Shown: positions 29,413-39,536, counted from the stretch's first letter. The stretch is 64,000 nt of DNA from Shewanella waksmanii ATCC BAA-643 (GCF_000518805.1 NZ_JAEH01000012.1:1-64000); one strand, 5' to 3'. Numbers and translations: made by a program. The notes: generated from the sequence alone by a model not told the origin.

Positions 29413-30808
29413 GTTTTTTGCTGAGGTGAGTTGTTTGGTCGGCGCTGACTAAGTTTGGACTGCTATCGGCTATATAAAAACTGTTACCTTGCGCCTTTTT
29501 GGCGCGATACATTGCGTGGTCTGCCGTTTTAACTAACAGTGGCAAGCTGTCGCCGTTATGGGGAAAACAACTGATGCCGACACTGATCTGCAGTTGATGT
29601 TGTTCAACTTTGTCAGGGTTTTGCTTTGCGCTATGCTGAGCGCGAAGCGCGTTTTTATGGTGATTTTGCTGATTATATAAATCAATTTGGCTAAATAGTT
29701 TTTCAACAATCACTAATGTTTCACTTGGATCTTTAATCGGCTCGATACAGATAATAAATTCATCACCGCCAAGCCGGCAGCAAATATCAGCCTGTCTTGT
29801 CATGGCGGTGATGCTACGTGCAAGAGCTTTTAGCATATCGTCACCGGCGCCGTGGCCATAAACATCATTTATCTGCTTGAATTTATCGATATCAATAAAC
29901 AGTAGTGCCAACCCTTGATGGTGCCGTCTACATCGGCTCAAAGTCTTGTCGGCGAGGCTTTCAAAGGCTCTTCGGTTTAATAGGCCGGTCAAATCATCAT
30001 GTTCTGCAAGATGTTGTAACTTGAGGTGCTGCGATTTTAAGGCTTTTGCTTGGGCTTCAACCTCGTTTGCAAGTGCTTCTTTGCGTTGAGTGATAGTCGC
30101 CAATGAGCGTTTCATCTGATTGTAATGTTGCCCTAGGGTTTTAAACTCGTTGTTGTGGCTAATATGAACTTGACTGTCTAAATCACCCTTAGCCATTTTC
30201 TTGAATTCGTCAGTGAAAATGCGTTGGCCAGCTCTTAGGCGGCTTAAGGTAAACAAATTAAATGAAATCACCAACAAGGCGATAATCAGTAGGGTTGAGC
30301 CAACGATATAGAGTAATTTATTTTGGGTCGATTGGGCATTGCCAATCACAAGTTGTTGTAACTGAGTCAGCTCTTCTCCCATTGATAGCATGGTGGTATT
30401 TAGTCTGGCGGTTAACATACCCGTTGCTGACAAAATGCTGGTGTCATTGTTGGTGGAGGGGGCGGTCTCAGCCAAGCGCAGTAGACTATTTAGCGTGCTA
30501 TTAAGGCGTTTTATATTGTTTATAAGCATTTGTTCTTGAGGTCTTTCAAGCTTTAAAGCTTGCAGTAATTGACCTAGTTGATTACGCGCTTCATCTGCCT
30601 GAATACGCGCTGCCGTGTCTTGGTATTTCTGCAGTAACCAGAGTTTGCCTTTGAGGTTAGCGATAGATTGCTCGATCTCTAGGACGTTTTGGAGTTTGTC
30701 ATAGCTATAAGTTTGCACCTCTTTTAAGCCAAACAGGTTAATACTGATCATTACCACTAATAAAATTGCGAGAATAAGTTGCGTTAATATCTGGCTTTTA
30801 ATATTCAT
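29393..30808 (-). CDS. Membrane diguanylate cyclase (4-helix sensor, HAMP, GGDEF)
   Basis: Predicted 471 residues. A first membrane helix (LTQLILAILLVVMISINLFG), a periplasmic alpha-helical region of about 130 residues without a recognisable ligand pocket, a second helix (LLYIVGSTLLIIALLVISFN), a HAMP linker, a short coiled coil and a GGDEF domain follow in order. The active site is intact (RLGGDEFIICIE), and RQAD five residues before it is a product-inhibition I-site. It should make cyclic di-GMP. It starts eight bases after the end of a substrate-binding-protein gene, so the two are co-transcribed. I infer that the binding protein is its periplasmic sensor partner. Confidence 0.9.
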   Translation of the reverse strand: MNIKSQILTQLILAILLVVMISINLFGLKEVQTYSYDKLQNVLEIEQSIANLKGKLWLLQKYQDTAARIQADEARNQLGQLLQALKLERPQEQMLINNIKRLNSTLNSLLRLAETAPSTNNDTSILSATGMLTARLNTTMLSMGEELTQLQQLVIGNAQSTQNKLLYIVGSTLLIIALLVISFNLFTLSRLRAGQRIFTDEFKKMAKGDLDSQVHISHNNEFKTLGQHYNQMKRSLATITQRKEALANEVEAQAKALKSQHLKLQHLAEHDDLTGLLNRRAFESLADKTLSRCRRHHQGLALLFIDIDKFKQINDVYGHGAGDDMLKALARSITAMTRQADICCRLGGDEFIICIEPIKDPSETLVIVEKLFSQIDLYNQQNHHKNALRAQHSAKQNPDKVEQHQLQISVGISCFPHNGDSLPLLVKTADHAMYRAKKAQGNSFYIADSSPNLVSADQTTHLSKKPKRLSS

Positions 30809-30816
30809 GTTGATAA

Positions 30817-31833
30817 CTAGTGGTCGCGATTAATTAAAAGAGCTTGAGTTAAATATTTGTCGTCAATTAACAGTCTATAGTCTGGCAACTGTTTGGCATC
30901 GACTAAGTTGGCTGCTTTGGCCCACCGCGCTTGGGTTTGCAGGTTTGCAATTAATGAATTGTTAAGTGATAGTCTAAAAATATAATCTTCCCAGCCCCAA
31001 TTAAGCTGTTTTGGTGAGATGTTAAGGTAGTCGCTAACCAGCTGTTTAGCTTGTTCTGGAGAGCTCGCAATATATTGGCTAGCTTTTCTTAATGCGGTGA
31101 GAATAGACACTAATTGCTCGTCGCTAAGATTATTGTGAGTATTGGTGATGAGATTAAAACTCAGGTTATAACTGCCTTTACTATTAAGGCTGGCAATCTT
31201 GTCGCCATAGGCTTTATGCAGGCGATAGCCGTAGGGCTCCCAAATAGATATCGCGTCAACTTCGCCGGCCAATAGCGCTGGGCCTAAATCTTGTGGAGCC
31301 ATATAAATTGGTATAATGGATAAATCTGCATGGCCCGTCATGATTAAGTAGGCATACAAAAAGAACTCACTGGCGCTTGATTGCACCATACCAATGCGCT
31401 TTCCCCGCAACTGTTGTGGCGTGGATAACTCACTTGTGGTGAGCGATAGCAATTTGATGTCATTGTCGGACTCGACAAAACTGGAAATAATTCGAAAGTC
31501 ACTGCGACGAAAGCTATTAAACATCACAACTGACTCAGAACTCGTTGCGAGATCAGCATCGCCTTTCATTAAGGCTTCAAAGCACAGGTGGCCGCCGCGA
31601 AGTGGTTGCAGCTCTACGTAGATATTCTGCTCAGTAAAATAATCCAGCTCTTGAGCAATAATAATTGGTGCAGACAAGGGCGTGGTCGATATAGCCATAC
31701 GAGCAGTCTGTTGCTCATTGACTTGGGCAGCTTCCTTGGTAGCCATCAGCAGATAACCAACGGCTACGGCAGCCATGATCATTACGCCTTTTACTAAGGT
31801 TGAATTCATCCAGTTGAGTTTCTGTTTTAACAT
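30817..31833 (-). CDS. Orphan membrane-anchored substrate-binding protein (NMT1/TauA-like)
   Basis: Predicted 338 residues. An uncleaved-looking N-terminal helix (VKGVMIMAAVAVGYLLM) is followed by a type 2 periplasmic binding fold. Visible family blocks are APIIIAQELDYFTEQNIYVE, FEALMKGDADLATSSES, LRGKRIGMVQSSASEFFLY and LAGEVDAISIWEPY. These match the NMT1/THI5- and TauA-like group that binds nitrate, sulfonates, or thiamine precursors. No ABC permease or ATPase gene is near. The gene is directly followed by a membrane diguanylate cyclase. A sensory rather than transport role is therefore likely; the ligand is unknown. Confidence 0.82.
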   Translation of the reverse strand: MLKQKLNWMNSTLVKGVMIMAAVAVGYLLMATKEAAQVNEQQTARMAISTTPLSAPIIIAQELDYFTEQNIYVELQPLRGGHLCFEALMKGDADLATSSESVVMFNSFRRSDFRIISSFVESDNDIKLLSLTTSELSTPQQLRGKRIGMVQSSASEFFLYAYLIMTGHADLSIIPIYMAPQDLGPALLAGEVDAISIWEPYGYRLHKAYGDKIASLNSKGSYNLSFNLITNTHNNLSDEQLVSILTALRKASQYIASSPEQAKQLVSDYLNISPKQLNWGWEDYIFRLSLNNSLIANLQTQARWAKAANLVDAKQLPDYRLLIDDKYLTQALLINRDH

Positions 31834-31992
31834 TAACCTTATAAATATAGTGGATTAATGCTGAACTGCTTAAGTTTGGTGGAAAAATAACCACAAAGTT
31901 GTCGTTTTAATTGCTGATGACTTTGACAAAAACCGCTCCATGAACAAGGTTTATAACATTAACTATAAAAACTCTTTAGAAAGAGGCTAGCC

Positions 31993-33639
31993 ATGGATTC
32001 AATTAACAATCTGTTTAGAAAGATTAAAATATCGAGTCGTCTGTTCTTGATGCTGGGCCTGTCTATTCTAGCTACAGCATTAATGTTTATTTTTGCATTG
32101 ATCTCCATCGAGCAGTTATTGATGGAAGAGAAAGAGGCCAAGTTATCCTCATTGGCTGATGTAGGTGAGAAGGTGATTGCAGGGTTTTATGAGCAATCAC
32201 AACAAGGACTGCTAAGTGAAGAGCAAGCTAAAGCCGGCGCTATAGCTGCGCTGGATAAACTGCGTTATGCGGGCAAGGAGTATTACTGGACCATTGACCG
32301 ACAAGGGGTGATGGTCCAGCATGCTTTTGCCAAAAAATTAGTTAATACCAACGTATTAGGGATGAAAGATCCTAACGGTGTAAGGTTGTTCCAAGAGATG
32401 GTTACCGGTACGGCTAATAGTGAGCGGACTAAAGTTGAATATATGTGGAACCGCCCTGATGCATCTGAGCCAAGTCCAAAGATGAGTGTGGTTAAACGCT
32501 TCGAACCATGGGGCTGGATCACGGGTACAGGTATTTATGTTGATGATATTGATGAGCAAAAATATGCTTTTACCTGGCAATACTTACTTATTGGTGCCAT
32601 TGTCTGGTTGCCTGTTGTGGCGCTGCTATTTTTCATCACCCATAGTATTTCTAGACCAATGCAGCAGACCATACATGCCTTTGAAAATATCGCTAGGGGT
32701 GAGGGCGATCTTACACTTAGGTTAGAAGAAAATGGGGCTGATGAGCTCAAGGAGGTGGCAGAGCGATTCAATGCATTCATTACGAAAATTCAATCGGTTG
32801 TTGCATCCGTTGCCGATTCCGTTGGCCACAGCCGAGGTCTCGCTGTTGGCCTTGCAGATATTTCGGCCCAAGCCAATAAAGTGACTGACAATATGCAAAC
32901 AGAAACCGAGAGTGTTGCCACTGCGATTAACGAAATGTCGATGGCGGCGTCAGAGGTGGCATCAAACGCACAGTTGGCTGCTGATAGTGCGGCCAGCGCA
33001 GATACGGAAGCGGACCGGACCACTCAAGTTGTTGATGGTGCCGTATCAAAAATTAATGTGTTATCTGATGAGCTAGAAACAACATCGCAAGTTGCTCAAG
33101 AACTGCAAGTTAATTCAGCCAAGATAGGTCAGATCTTGGACGTGATTGTAGGTATTGCTGAGCAAACCAATCTACTAGCTCTAAATGCAGCTATTGAAGC
33201 GGCAAGGGCAGGCGAAGCTGGGCGCGGTTTTGCGGTCGTTGCAGACGAGGTGAGAACACTCGCGAGCCGAACCCAAGAGTCTACACAAGAGATTAACGGC
33301 ATTATTGATGCGATTCGAGATTCTATTGAAAATGTGAATAAATCGGTTGAGAGAGCTAAAGTGCAATCCAGTGAAACGGTCAGTGAAACCTCTGAAGTGG
33401 TTGAAGCGTTACATGTAATTAAATCATCGATTAGACAAATATCTGATATGAATATTCAGATCGCAACCGCGACCGAAGAGCAAAGTGCAGTGATAGCTGA
33501 GCTAAATATGAATGTAACCCGTATCAATGATATCTCACTAGAGAACCAGCAAAAAAGTGTTCAGATAGGCGATTCAAGCGAGCAGATACAACAAGGTTCA
33601 TCGCAGCTAGAGCAATTAGTATCGAGCTTTAAAGTATAG
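31993..33639 (+). CDS. Methyl-accepting chemotaxis protein with single Cache domain
   Basis: Predicted 548 residues; AGAGG lies six bases before the start. After a membrane helix ([20 protein letters not shown]) comes a periplasmic sCache_2-type sensor of about 150 residues ([34 protein letters not shown]), a second helix ([20 protein letters not shown]), a HAMP domain and the cytoplasmic signalling coiled coil. The hairpin tip [20 protein letters not shown] with [12 protein letters not shown] is standard. It would bind a small molecule, often a carboxylate for this sensor class, and control CheA. No C-terminal CheR-docking pentapeptide is visible (ends VSSFKV). It is a stand-alone gene. Confidence 0.93.
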   Translation: MDSINNLFRKIKISSRLFLMLGLSILATALMFIFALISIEQLLMEEKEAKLSSLADVGEKVIAGFYEQSQQGLLSEEQAKAGAIAALDKLRYAGKEYYWTIDRQGVMVQHAFAKKLVNTNVLGMKDPNGVRLFQEMVTGTANSERTKVEYMWNRPDASEPSPKMSVVKRFEPWGWITGTGIYVDDIDEQKYAFTWQYLLIGAIVWLPVVALLFFITHSISRPMQQTIHAFENIARGEGDLTLRLEENGADELKEVAERFNAFITKIQSVVASVADSVGHSRGLAVGLADISAQANKVTDNMQTETESVATAINEMSMAASEVASNAQLAADSAASADTEADRTTQVVDGAVSKINVLSDELETTSQVAQELQVNSAKIGQILDVIVGIAEQTNLLALNAAIEAARAGEAGRGFAVVADEVRTLASRTQESTQEINGIIDAIRDSIENVNKSVERAKVQSSETVSETSEVVEALHVIKSSIRQISDMNIQIATATEEQSAVIAELNMNVTRINDISLENQQKSVQIGDSSEQIQQGSSQLEQLVSSFKV

Positions 33640-33665
33640 GGTATAAGATAACTCAATCCTGGCGG

Positions 33666-33986
33666 TTAATTTTGTTGGGATTGGGTTTTCATCACTTGAA
33701 TAACTTCGTCGTAGCTCATATTAAACTGACGAGACAAATTGATCACTTTAGTCTTATATGTTTGTATGTGTTCTTGCTTAATAATTAACCGCTTTTTGTC
33801 TTCAACAAGTTCATTAACCGACTCTTGTAAAATGAGCATTTTACGCAAGCTAAGATCTAATGTTTGTAAATATTTTGCTATCTGCTCCTTGTTTCTAGCA
33901 TTTTCTAAAGAACCTTCATACTTTTTATATTTACCATAGCTGTCAAGCGCTGCTAATGCTTGCTCTACATCATATTGTTTGCTCAT
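33666..33986 (-). CDS. Small alpha-helical protein of unknown function
   Basis: Predicted 106 residues, beginning MSKQYDVEQALAALDSYGKY. It is charged, rich in Lys, Glu, Gln and Leu, and predicted to be almost fully helical, with a coiled-coil region in the middle (LRKMLILQESVNELVEDKK). The C-terminal part (FNMSYDEVIQVMKT) might form a short helix pair. No signal, membrane helix or catalytic motif is seen. It is convergent with the chemoreceptor gene, with 26 bp between stops. I do not recognise a family. Composition and the isolated position make a real gene likely. Confidence 0.55.
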   Translation of the reverse strand: MSKQYDVEQALAALDSYGKYKKYEGSLENARNKEQIAKYLQTLDLSLRKMLILQESVNELVEDKKRLIIKQEHIQTYKTKVINLSRQFNMSYDEVIQVMKTQSQQN

Positions 33987-34343
33987 TATATTTCGGCTCT
34001 CTTAATAACATTTTTTAGGAAGGTTAATTAATGTGGCTTGTTCGTATGATTATATATCAGTAAACAATATTGTCTGTAAATAAATACGGTGTCTATATTA
34101 TATTTATTTTTTGGCTATCAAGTCATCACTATTACAAGCAATCACTATTAATAGTGGTAAAATCTTGTTTGATATTAATTTAAATAGCTATTTAATCTTG
34201 GCAGAACCTAGCAGCTCGTATTCTAGATGGATACGATCACGAGATGGTCATAATTTTTGCCTAGGCAGCACGTGTTTCAACAGCTATGCTTATGTTAAAG
34301 TTACGATTATTACACGCTATTTAACTGTTGGATGGATTCGAGT
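33987..34343. other. Intergenic region, divergent promoters expected
   Basis: AT-rich spacer between the divergent small helical gene and the AsmA-like gene. A frame of 78 codons inside it lacks a ribosome binding site and domain features, so I do not call it. No clear terminator or operator is seen. Confidence 0.5.
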
Positions 34344-36170
34344 ATGAAAGTAGTAAAGTGGATTTTGGTAGCAGTGTTGCTGCTATTTGTGTCGCTAGCG
34401 GCCTATCTTACCTTAGTTTTTGACCCCAATGACTTTAAACCGCAACTTGTGGATGCGGTTAAAGATAAAACGGGTCGGACACTTACAATCAACGAGGATT
34501 TGGAGTGGACATTTTTCCCCTCCGTTGGAATTAAGCTAGGTGGCATTGCGCTGTCAAATCCCCAAGGCTTTGATAAAGCAAATATGCTGGCTGTGAACCA
34601 AGTGGTAGCCAGTGTGGCGTTAATGCCACTATTGAGCAAGCAAGTAGAAATAGAAGAGATCAGCCTAGACGGGTTGACTGTTAATCTTGCGACCTACAAA
34701 GATGGCCGCAGCAGTTTTGATGGCCTAGCCGATAGTGGCAATGCTCAGGTAGAACCACAACCATCTACACCGGCAGCTGAGTCATCGGGTATCGCTATTT
34801 CCTCTATTGATATTGGTGGCATTAATATCACTAACACCCAAGTAGAAACATTTGATCAAGCAACGGGCGTCACCCAGACCTTTGAACTCGCTAGCATCCA
34901 GTTGAGTCAATTTACTTTAGATGAATTTGCCAAATTGAGTTACCAATTTAAAGGGCAACTGCCGGATATGTTGGTTACCAGCGAAGGCGAGGGACAAGTT
35001 AAAATTTCCAGTGACTTTAGTGAGTATGAGCTAACCGATTTAAAGGTGAGTAATAGTGTCAGTGGTAAGTCGATCCCACAAGGCAGTATGACGATTAACT
35101 TAACCACAGATATGTCAGTTAATGTTACTCAGAAAATGGCTAAGCTAGAATTGAAATCATTCAGTGCTGCAGATATCAGTGCGAGCGGTAAAGTTGATGT
35201 TAACTTCGCAAACAAAGTGCCAAATGTTAACGCTAAGCTGGATGTTGGGCCTGTTGACCTGGACAAATTGTTAGCTAGTACAGACAGTACGTCTGCACAA
35301 GGTAAAGAGCCGAGTCAACCGGCCGGTGGCTCGCAAACAGAGCCCGATCTTCGTGGACTTAAACAGGTCAATGGCACGTTTGATTTAACCATAGAATCAG
35401 TCAAAGTCAGTAACTTAACCACTGAAAAATGGGTGATGAATACCAATTTGAAAAATGGCGTGTTAAGTGTCAGCAAACTAACGGCGCAACTTTATGAAGG
35501 AAAGTTGCAAGCTTCAGCTAAATTAGATGGCCGCAAAAAAGTAGCCAGTTATCAATTCAATAAGAAAATTACCGGTGTACAAATTAGGCCTCTACTGATT
35601 GATGCGGCTGAGGTTGATATGTTGGCGGGCGAAACAAACTTTGAACTATCTGGTAATGGTAAGAGCTTAATCACTGACAATATTAAGCGAAACCTTAACG
35701 CCAAAGGCAAGTTTGCAGCGCTAGATGGTGCACTTTATGGAGTTAATATTCCGCAAATGATCCGTGATGCTCAAGCCAAAATGAGTGGCGACTTTTCAAG
35801 TAGTAAAGCCGAAGAGAAGAAAACAGATTTTACCAGTCTGACAGGCAGCTTCTCTATTGCTAAAGGTGTTTTTAGTAATCAAGACCTAGAGATGGCATCA
35901 CCGCTTATTCGCTTGGCGGGTAAGGGCAGTGCTAACTTGCTTAGTGAGACAATTGATTATTCATTAACGACCTCTGTGGTCGGGTCGCTTGAGGGACAAG
36001 GTGGTGGTGGTCGTGATGCGCTACATGGTGTTGAGATTCCATTTGCTATCAGTGGCAGTTTCACCGAACCTAAGTTTGCTTTAGATACTGATGCTTTGCT
36101 TGATTCGAAGATTAAAGAAGAAACAGACAAGTTAAAAGACAGCTTGTTTAAAAAGCTTGGTGGATTTTAA
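34344..36170 (+). CDS. AsmA-family protein
   Basis: About 608 residues from ATG 34344 (MKVVKWILVAVLLLFVSLAA), with an alternative ATG four codons earlier. A single N-terminal membrane anchor is followed by a long periplasmic beta-rich region. The N-terminal block (KDKTGRTLTINEDLEWTFFP, then IKLGGIALSNP) and the C-terminal AsmA domain (DLEMASPLIRLAGKGSANLL) are typical. AsmA proteins belong to the bridge-like lipid transfer group and influence outer-membrane lipid and protein assembly. A low-complexity Pro/Ser/Gln spacer occurs at about 130-150 and again near 320. It is a single-gene unit ending at a strong terminator. Confidence 0.88.
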   Translation: MKVVKWILVAVLLLFVSLAAYLTLVFDPNDFKPQLVDAVKDKTGRTLTINEDLEWTFFPSVGIKLGGIALSNPQGFDKANMLAVNQVVASVALMPLLSKQVEIEEISLDGLTVNLATYKDGRSSFDGLADSGNAQVEPQPSTPAAESSGIAISSIDIGGINITNTQVETFDQATGVTQTFELASIQLSQFTLDEFAKLSYQFKGQLPDMLVTSEGEGQVKISSDFSEYELTDLKVSNSVSGKSIPQGSMTINLTTDMSVNVTQKMAKLELKSFSAADISASGKVDVNFANKVPNVNAKLDVGPVDLDKLLASTDSTSAQGKEPSQPAGGSQTEPDLRGLKQVNGTFDLTIESVKVSNLTTEKWVMNTNLKNGVLSVSKLTAQLYEGKLQASAKLDGRKKVASYQFNKKITGVQIRPLLIDAAEVDMLAGETNFELSGNGKSLITDNIKRNLNAKGKFAALDGALYGVNIPQMIRDAQAKMSGDFSSSKAEEKKTDFTSLTGSFSIAKGVFSNQDLEMASPLIRLAGKGSANLLSETIDYSLTTSVVGSLEGQGGGGRDALHGVEIPFAISGSFTEPKFALDTDALLDSKIKEETDKLKDSLFKKLGGF

Positions 36171-36206
36171 GCGTTATTGAACCATCGTTTAGCTTGTGTT
36201 GGATAT

Positions 36207-36236
36207 AAAAAAGGTTGCCTATTGGCAACCTTTTTT
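36207..36236. terminator. Bidirectional intrinsic terminator
   Basis: AAGGTTGCC (36211-36219), a TATT loop and GGCAACCTT (36224-36232), with A-run before and T-run after. It separates the convergent AsmA-like and mltD genes and can serve both strands. Confidence 0.92.
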
Positions 36237-36265
36237 ATGCTTAGCGAAATCATGTAAAAGCTCGC

Positions 36266-37804
36266 TTAAACACGATTGCCCGTGACATTTACATAGAGCT
36301 TAAGCTTTTGACCTGGTTGTAGATATTTTTGCTTGTCTAAACTATTCCAACGCACCAAATCACCCACGCGTACTTTGAATTTTGAAGCGATACGGGCCAA
36401 TGAATCGCCTGAGCGCACAGTGTAATTTACGGTGCGGGTTACGCCCTGACCATTACCGGAGGTCTGCGTCCAAATTACCATGTTTTGCCCGACTCTGAGT
36501 GGATCGCTAGGTGCCATATTATTCCAGCTCGCCAGTTGGCTCACCTTAATCTTATGTTGCTTAGCAATTTTCCAAAGTGAATCACCCGATTTGACTTGAT
36601 AATCAAGTTTAACACCTTTGCGTTGACGGTTTTGGTGCTGATCTAAGCGTTGTTCTGCGCTGAGGTTATAGTCGCTTAAATCCTGCGTCGCGACAGGGAT
36701 TAACAGATGGCGACCGGCGATAATAGTATTGCCATTAAGATCGTTAACCGCTTTTAACGCTGAAGGGGTAGTGTGAAATTTACGTGCAATAACACCTAAG
36801 CTATCACCTGATTGAATTTGGTAACGTTGCCATTTAAGGCGAGACTTCTCATCGGTTTTAGCCAACTCAAGCTTAAAGCTCTCTGCCTTATCGATGGGCA
36901 AAACCAAATTGTGCGGACCATCAGGCGCGGTCGCCCAGCGGTTGTAGCCCGGGTTAATTTTATGCAGTTCATCTGTGGTCATACCGGCAAATTCAGCGGC
37001 TAGTGCTAAGTCAATTTGACTACCAATATCGATTACTTCAAGTTGTGGTTCATTGGCGATTGGGGTTAATTCGATACCATATTTGTCTGCATTGGCAACC
37101 ACATCAGCTAATGCCAGCAGTTGCGGCACATAGCGGCGAGTTTCGGTGGGTAAACGCAAAGACCAAAAATCGTGGGATTTACCATTACGTTTGTTATTAC
37201 GCACAGCATTGTTAACCCGGCCTTCGCCAGTATTGTATGCCGCGATGGCATATAACCAATTCTCACCGGTGCGGTCATATAAATATTCCATCATATCCAT
37301 GGCAGCTACTGTCGCGGCGGGTACATCACGGCGGCCGTCATACCACCAATTCATCTCTAAGCCGAAGTGTCTTGCCATAGGAGAAGTGAACTGCCAAAGA
37401 CCAGACGCGGCACCATGAGAGTATGCGAACGGATCAAAGGCACTTTCGACAATCGGCAAAAGTGCCAGTTCAATTGGCAGATCGCGTTTCTCTACTTCTT
37501 CAACAATCAGATACATGAACGGCGTAGCGCGTTGTGAGACGCGAGCAAGATGCTGTGGGTTCTTGATGTACCAATCGCGGTATTGATTAACTAGCTTTTG
37601 GTCGGGGACTGGCATGCTCAACCCTAGACGAATGCGTTGCCAAACATCAGTAACCGCAATGGGTTGTTCTACTTCCACCTCTGGAAGCGGTTTAGGTGGG
37701 GCAATTGTTACCGGTGCTTGTGGTTCTTGTGGTAAATCGGGTGAAGTTTGACAACCACTTAGCAGCAGGATTCCTCCTGTGATAACCAAGATAGGTAAGC
37801 GCAT
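36266..37804 (-). CDS. mltD: Membrane-bound lytic murein transglycosylase D
   Basis: Predicted 512 residues. A lipoprotein signal ends LLSGC (Cys18). The SLT catalytic domain spans about residues 95-240, with the catalytic Glu in VESAFDPFAYSHGAASGLWQ and AIAAYNTGEGRVNNA further on. Three LysM peptidoglycan-binding repeats follow, each with a SGDSL core (YQIQSGDSLGVIARKF, YQVKSGDSLWKIAKQH, YTVRSGDSLARIASKF). MltD cleaves glycan strands from the outer membrane. It is adjacent to gloB, as in E. coli, with an 86-bp gap. Confidence 0.95.
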   Translation of the reverse strand: MRLPILVITGGILLLSGCQTSPDLPQEPQAPVTIAPPKPLPEVEVEQPIAVTDVWQRIRLGLSMPVPDQKLVNQYRDWYIKNPQHLARVSQRATPFMYLIVEEVEKRDLPIELALLPIVESAFDPFAYSHGAASGLWQFTSPMARHFGLEMNWWYDGRRDVPAATVAAMDMMEYLYDRTGENWLYAIAAYNTGEGRVNNAVRNNKRNGKSHDFWSLRLPTETRRYVPQLLALADVVANADKYGIELTPIANEPQLEVIDIGSQIDLALAAEFAGMTTDELHKINPGYNRWATAPDGPHNLVLPIDKAESFKLELAKTDEKSRLKWQRYQIQSGDSLGVIARKFHTTPSALKAVNDLNGNTIIAGRHLLIPVATQDLSDYNLSAEQRLDQHQNRQRKGVKLDYQVKSGDSLWKIAKQHKIKVSQLASWNNMAPSDPLRVGQNMVIWTQTSGNGQGVTRTVNYTVRSGDSLARIASKFKVRVGDLVRWNSLDKQKYLQPGQKLKLYVNVTGNRV

Positions 37805-37890
37805 CTAAAAATTTCCTCAATATTGTCCCTCTCTATTCGCCGATAGATAGCGTAGGGGACTTACTTTAGCCGAGCATTGTAAAGCATTTC

Positions 37891-38667
37891 TTAAGCGCTG
37901 TCCTTCCATTGGCGCAATAACGCAAATGCGTGCACAGGATCCGCGATATGAGTTTGAAAATGTATTGAGAGTGCGGACTGGATCGCCTCTTTGTCTACGC
38001 GCAAGAAAGGATTGATGCTTAGCTGAGTCGCAAGTTTAGTGGGCAAAGTTGGCTTATTTTGCTGGCGTTGCAGTTGGCAAGTCTGCAGATAATCACTCAG
38101 TGCAACGTTGTCGGGGTCGACTTGAGTCGCAAAGGCTAGGTTACTCAAGGTGTATTCGTGAGCGGGATAAAATAGCGTATCATCATCTAACGCCGCTAAT
38201 TTACTCAGTGAGGCATGCATTTGCTCAGCAGTCCCCTCAAACAAACGTCCGCACCCTGCATTAAACAAGGTATCTCCACAAAATACATGCTGACCAATTT
38301 TATAGGCGATATGGCCTAATGTGTGTCCCGGTAAGTGAATGATGTCCACGTCAAGATTGTTATCTAAGCTTATCTGCTTATCATCATCGCTAATGGTATG
38401 GGTTAAGCCAGCAATATTTTCCTTCTTTGGGCCATATACTGGTATCGGTGCTTCGCTCCTGGCTTGTAATGTCTTAATCCCGCCAGTGTGGTCCTGATGG
38501 TGATGCGTGATCAAAATACCCGCTAAGGTTAACTGGTGCTGGTGTAAGTAGTTCGCCACGGTGGAACCGCAGCCAGGGTCAACCACATAATTGCGCCCTG
38601 TAGCCGTATGTTGTAACAGCCAAATATAGTTGTCGTTGAAAGCGGGGATTGGAGTGACTTGTAGCAT
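37891..38667 (-). CDS. gloB: Hydroxyacylglutathione hydrolase (glyoxalase II)
   Basis: Predicted 258 residues. The metallo-beta-lactamase metal site THHHQDHTGG is near residue 54, HLPGHTLGHIAY, CGDTLFNAGCGRLFEGT and HEYTLSNL follow in the expected order, and the C-terminal substrate-binding region ends NPFLRVD ... FALLRQWKD. The enzyme hydrolyses S-lactoylglutathione to lactate and glutathione in methylglyoxal detoxification. It is tandem with mltD on the minus strand and divergent from the methyltransferase gene. Confidence 0.95.
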   Translation of the reverse strand: MLQVTPIPAFNDNYIWLLQHTATGRNYVVDPGCGSTVANYLHQHQLTLAGILITHHHQDHTGGIKTLQARSEAPIPVYGPKKENIAGLTHTISDDDKQISLDNNLDVDIIHLPGHTLGHIAYKIGQHVFCGDTLFNAGCGRLFEGTAEQMHASLSKLAALDDDTLFYPAHEYTLSNLAFATQVDPDNVALSDYLQTCQLQRQQNKPTLPTKLATQLSINPFLRVDKEAIQSALSIHFQTHIADPVHAFALLRQWKDSA

Positions 38668-38799
38668 ATCGTGCCTTTATTTTAGCCATTAAGCTGATAA
38701 TGCTCAGTTTACTGAGCAAAGCAGTTGCTTGTATAGGCTTTTAGATATTTAATGATTAAACTGCACGGGCAACGACAATCATAAACATAGGGGGCAGGG

Positions 38800-39528
38800 T
38801 TGACTTCAAGCGATACTCATCCGGCTATCTGTTGGCAAGATTTACCCAATGGTATTGTGATTCAAGAAGCGATTGAAGAGCGCTTAGCACCTTGGTGGCC
38901 AAAGGTATTTGGCTATCATATGTTAAGCCTTGGTCCATTAAGTCAGCAGCTTGACAAGCCTCAGCTGCCAATCGGCAAGGAATTTTCCTTAGCCCCTAAA
39001 TCCTTGGTGTCTGTGGTGGGGGATTATCATCACCTGCCGGTACAATCGAGTAGTATTGATGCCATTGTCAGTAGCTTCCTATTAGAGTTTGATAATGATC
39101 CTTATCAATTGCTACGGGAATCCGATCGGGTATTAATTGCAGGGGGCTACCTGTTTATTGTCGGTTTTAATCCACTAAGCCCCGTATTTACTGGCAAGCT
39201 ACTGCCGTCTTATCAAACAAAAGTACCTTGGTGTGGTCATTTTTTCCGTCCATCCAGGGTGAAAGATTGGCTCGGACTGCTCGGTTACCAAGTGTTAGCC
39301 GATGAACGTTTGCTCTATCATCATTTAATGAGCGATATTGTTGTCGACAGCATTTGGCAACATGCTTTACAGGCATGGTTACCTAGTAGTGGCTCGGTCT
39401 ACATCATTGTTGCCCGCAAGATGGAAAGCCCATTAACCCCCATCCATGAAAAACAGAAAGTACGCCAGCCCAATTGGGCTACAGCGCCAAGTGCTGGCCG
39501 AAACAGTCATGCAAAATTAGATAACTGA
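38800..39528 (+). CDS. SAM-dependent methyltransferase (YafS-like)
   Basis: Predicted 242 residues from a TTG at 38800, which is preceded by AGGGG; no ATG or GTG gives the conserved N-terminus. A class I methyltransferase fold is visible from SIDAIVSSFLLEFDNDP and LLRESDRVLIAGGYLFIVGF, the post-motif I and III strands. The substrate is unknown. Its location between gloB and rnhA equals that of E. coli yafS. The neighbouring LysR gene starts eight bases downstream. It ends in a basic, low-complexity tail. Confidence 0.8.
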   Translation: MTSSDTHPAICWQDLPNGIVIQEAIEERLAPWWPKVFGYHMLSLGPLSQQLDKPQLPIGKEFSLAPKSLVSVVGDYHHLPVQSSSIDAIVSSFLLEFDNDPYQLLRESDRVLIAGGYLFIVGFNPLSPVFTGKLLPSYQTKVPWCGHFFRPSRVKDWLGLLGYQVLADERLLYHHLMSDIVVDSIWQHALQAWLPSSGSVYIIVARKMESPLTPIHEKQKVRQPNWATAPSAGRNSHAKLDN

Positions 39529-39536
39529 TCGTAACT

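Noticed and set aside
30817..31833. Complete ABC transporter for nitrate or taurine
   Set aside because: No permease or ATPase gene lies within the window on either side of the binding protein.
34111..34347. Plus-strand frame of 78 codons before the AsmA-like gene
   Set aside because: No ribosome binding site, no domain, and it overlaps the AsmA-like start.
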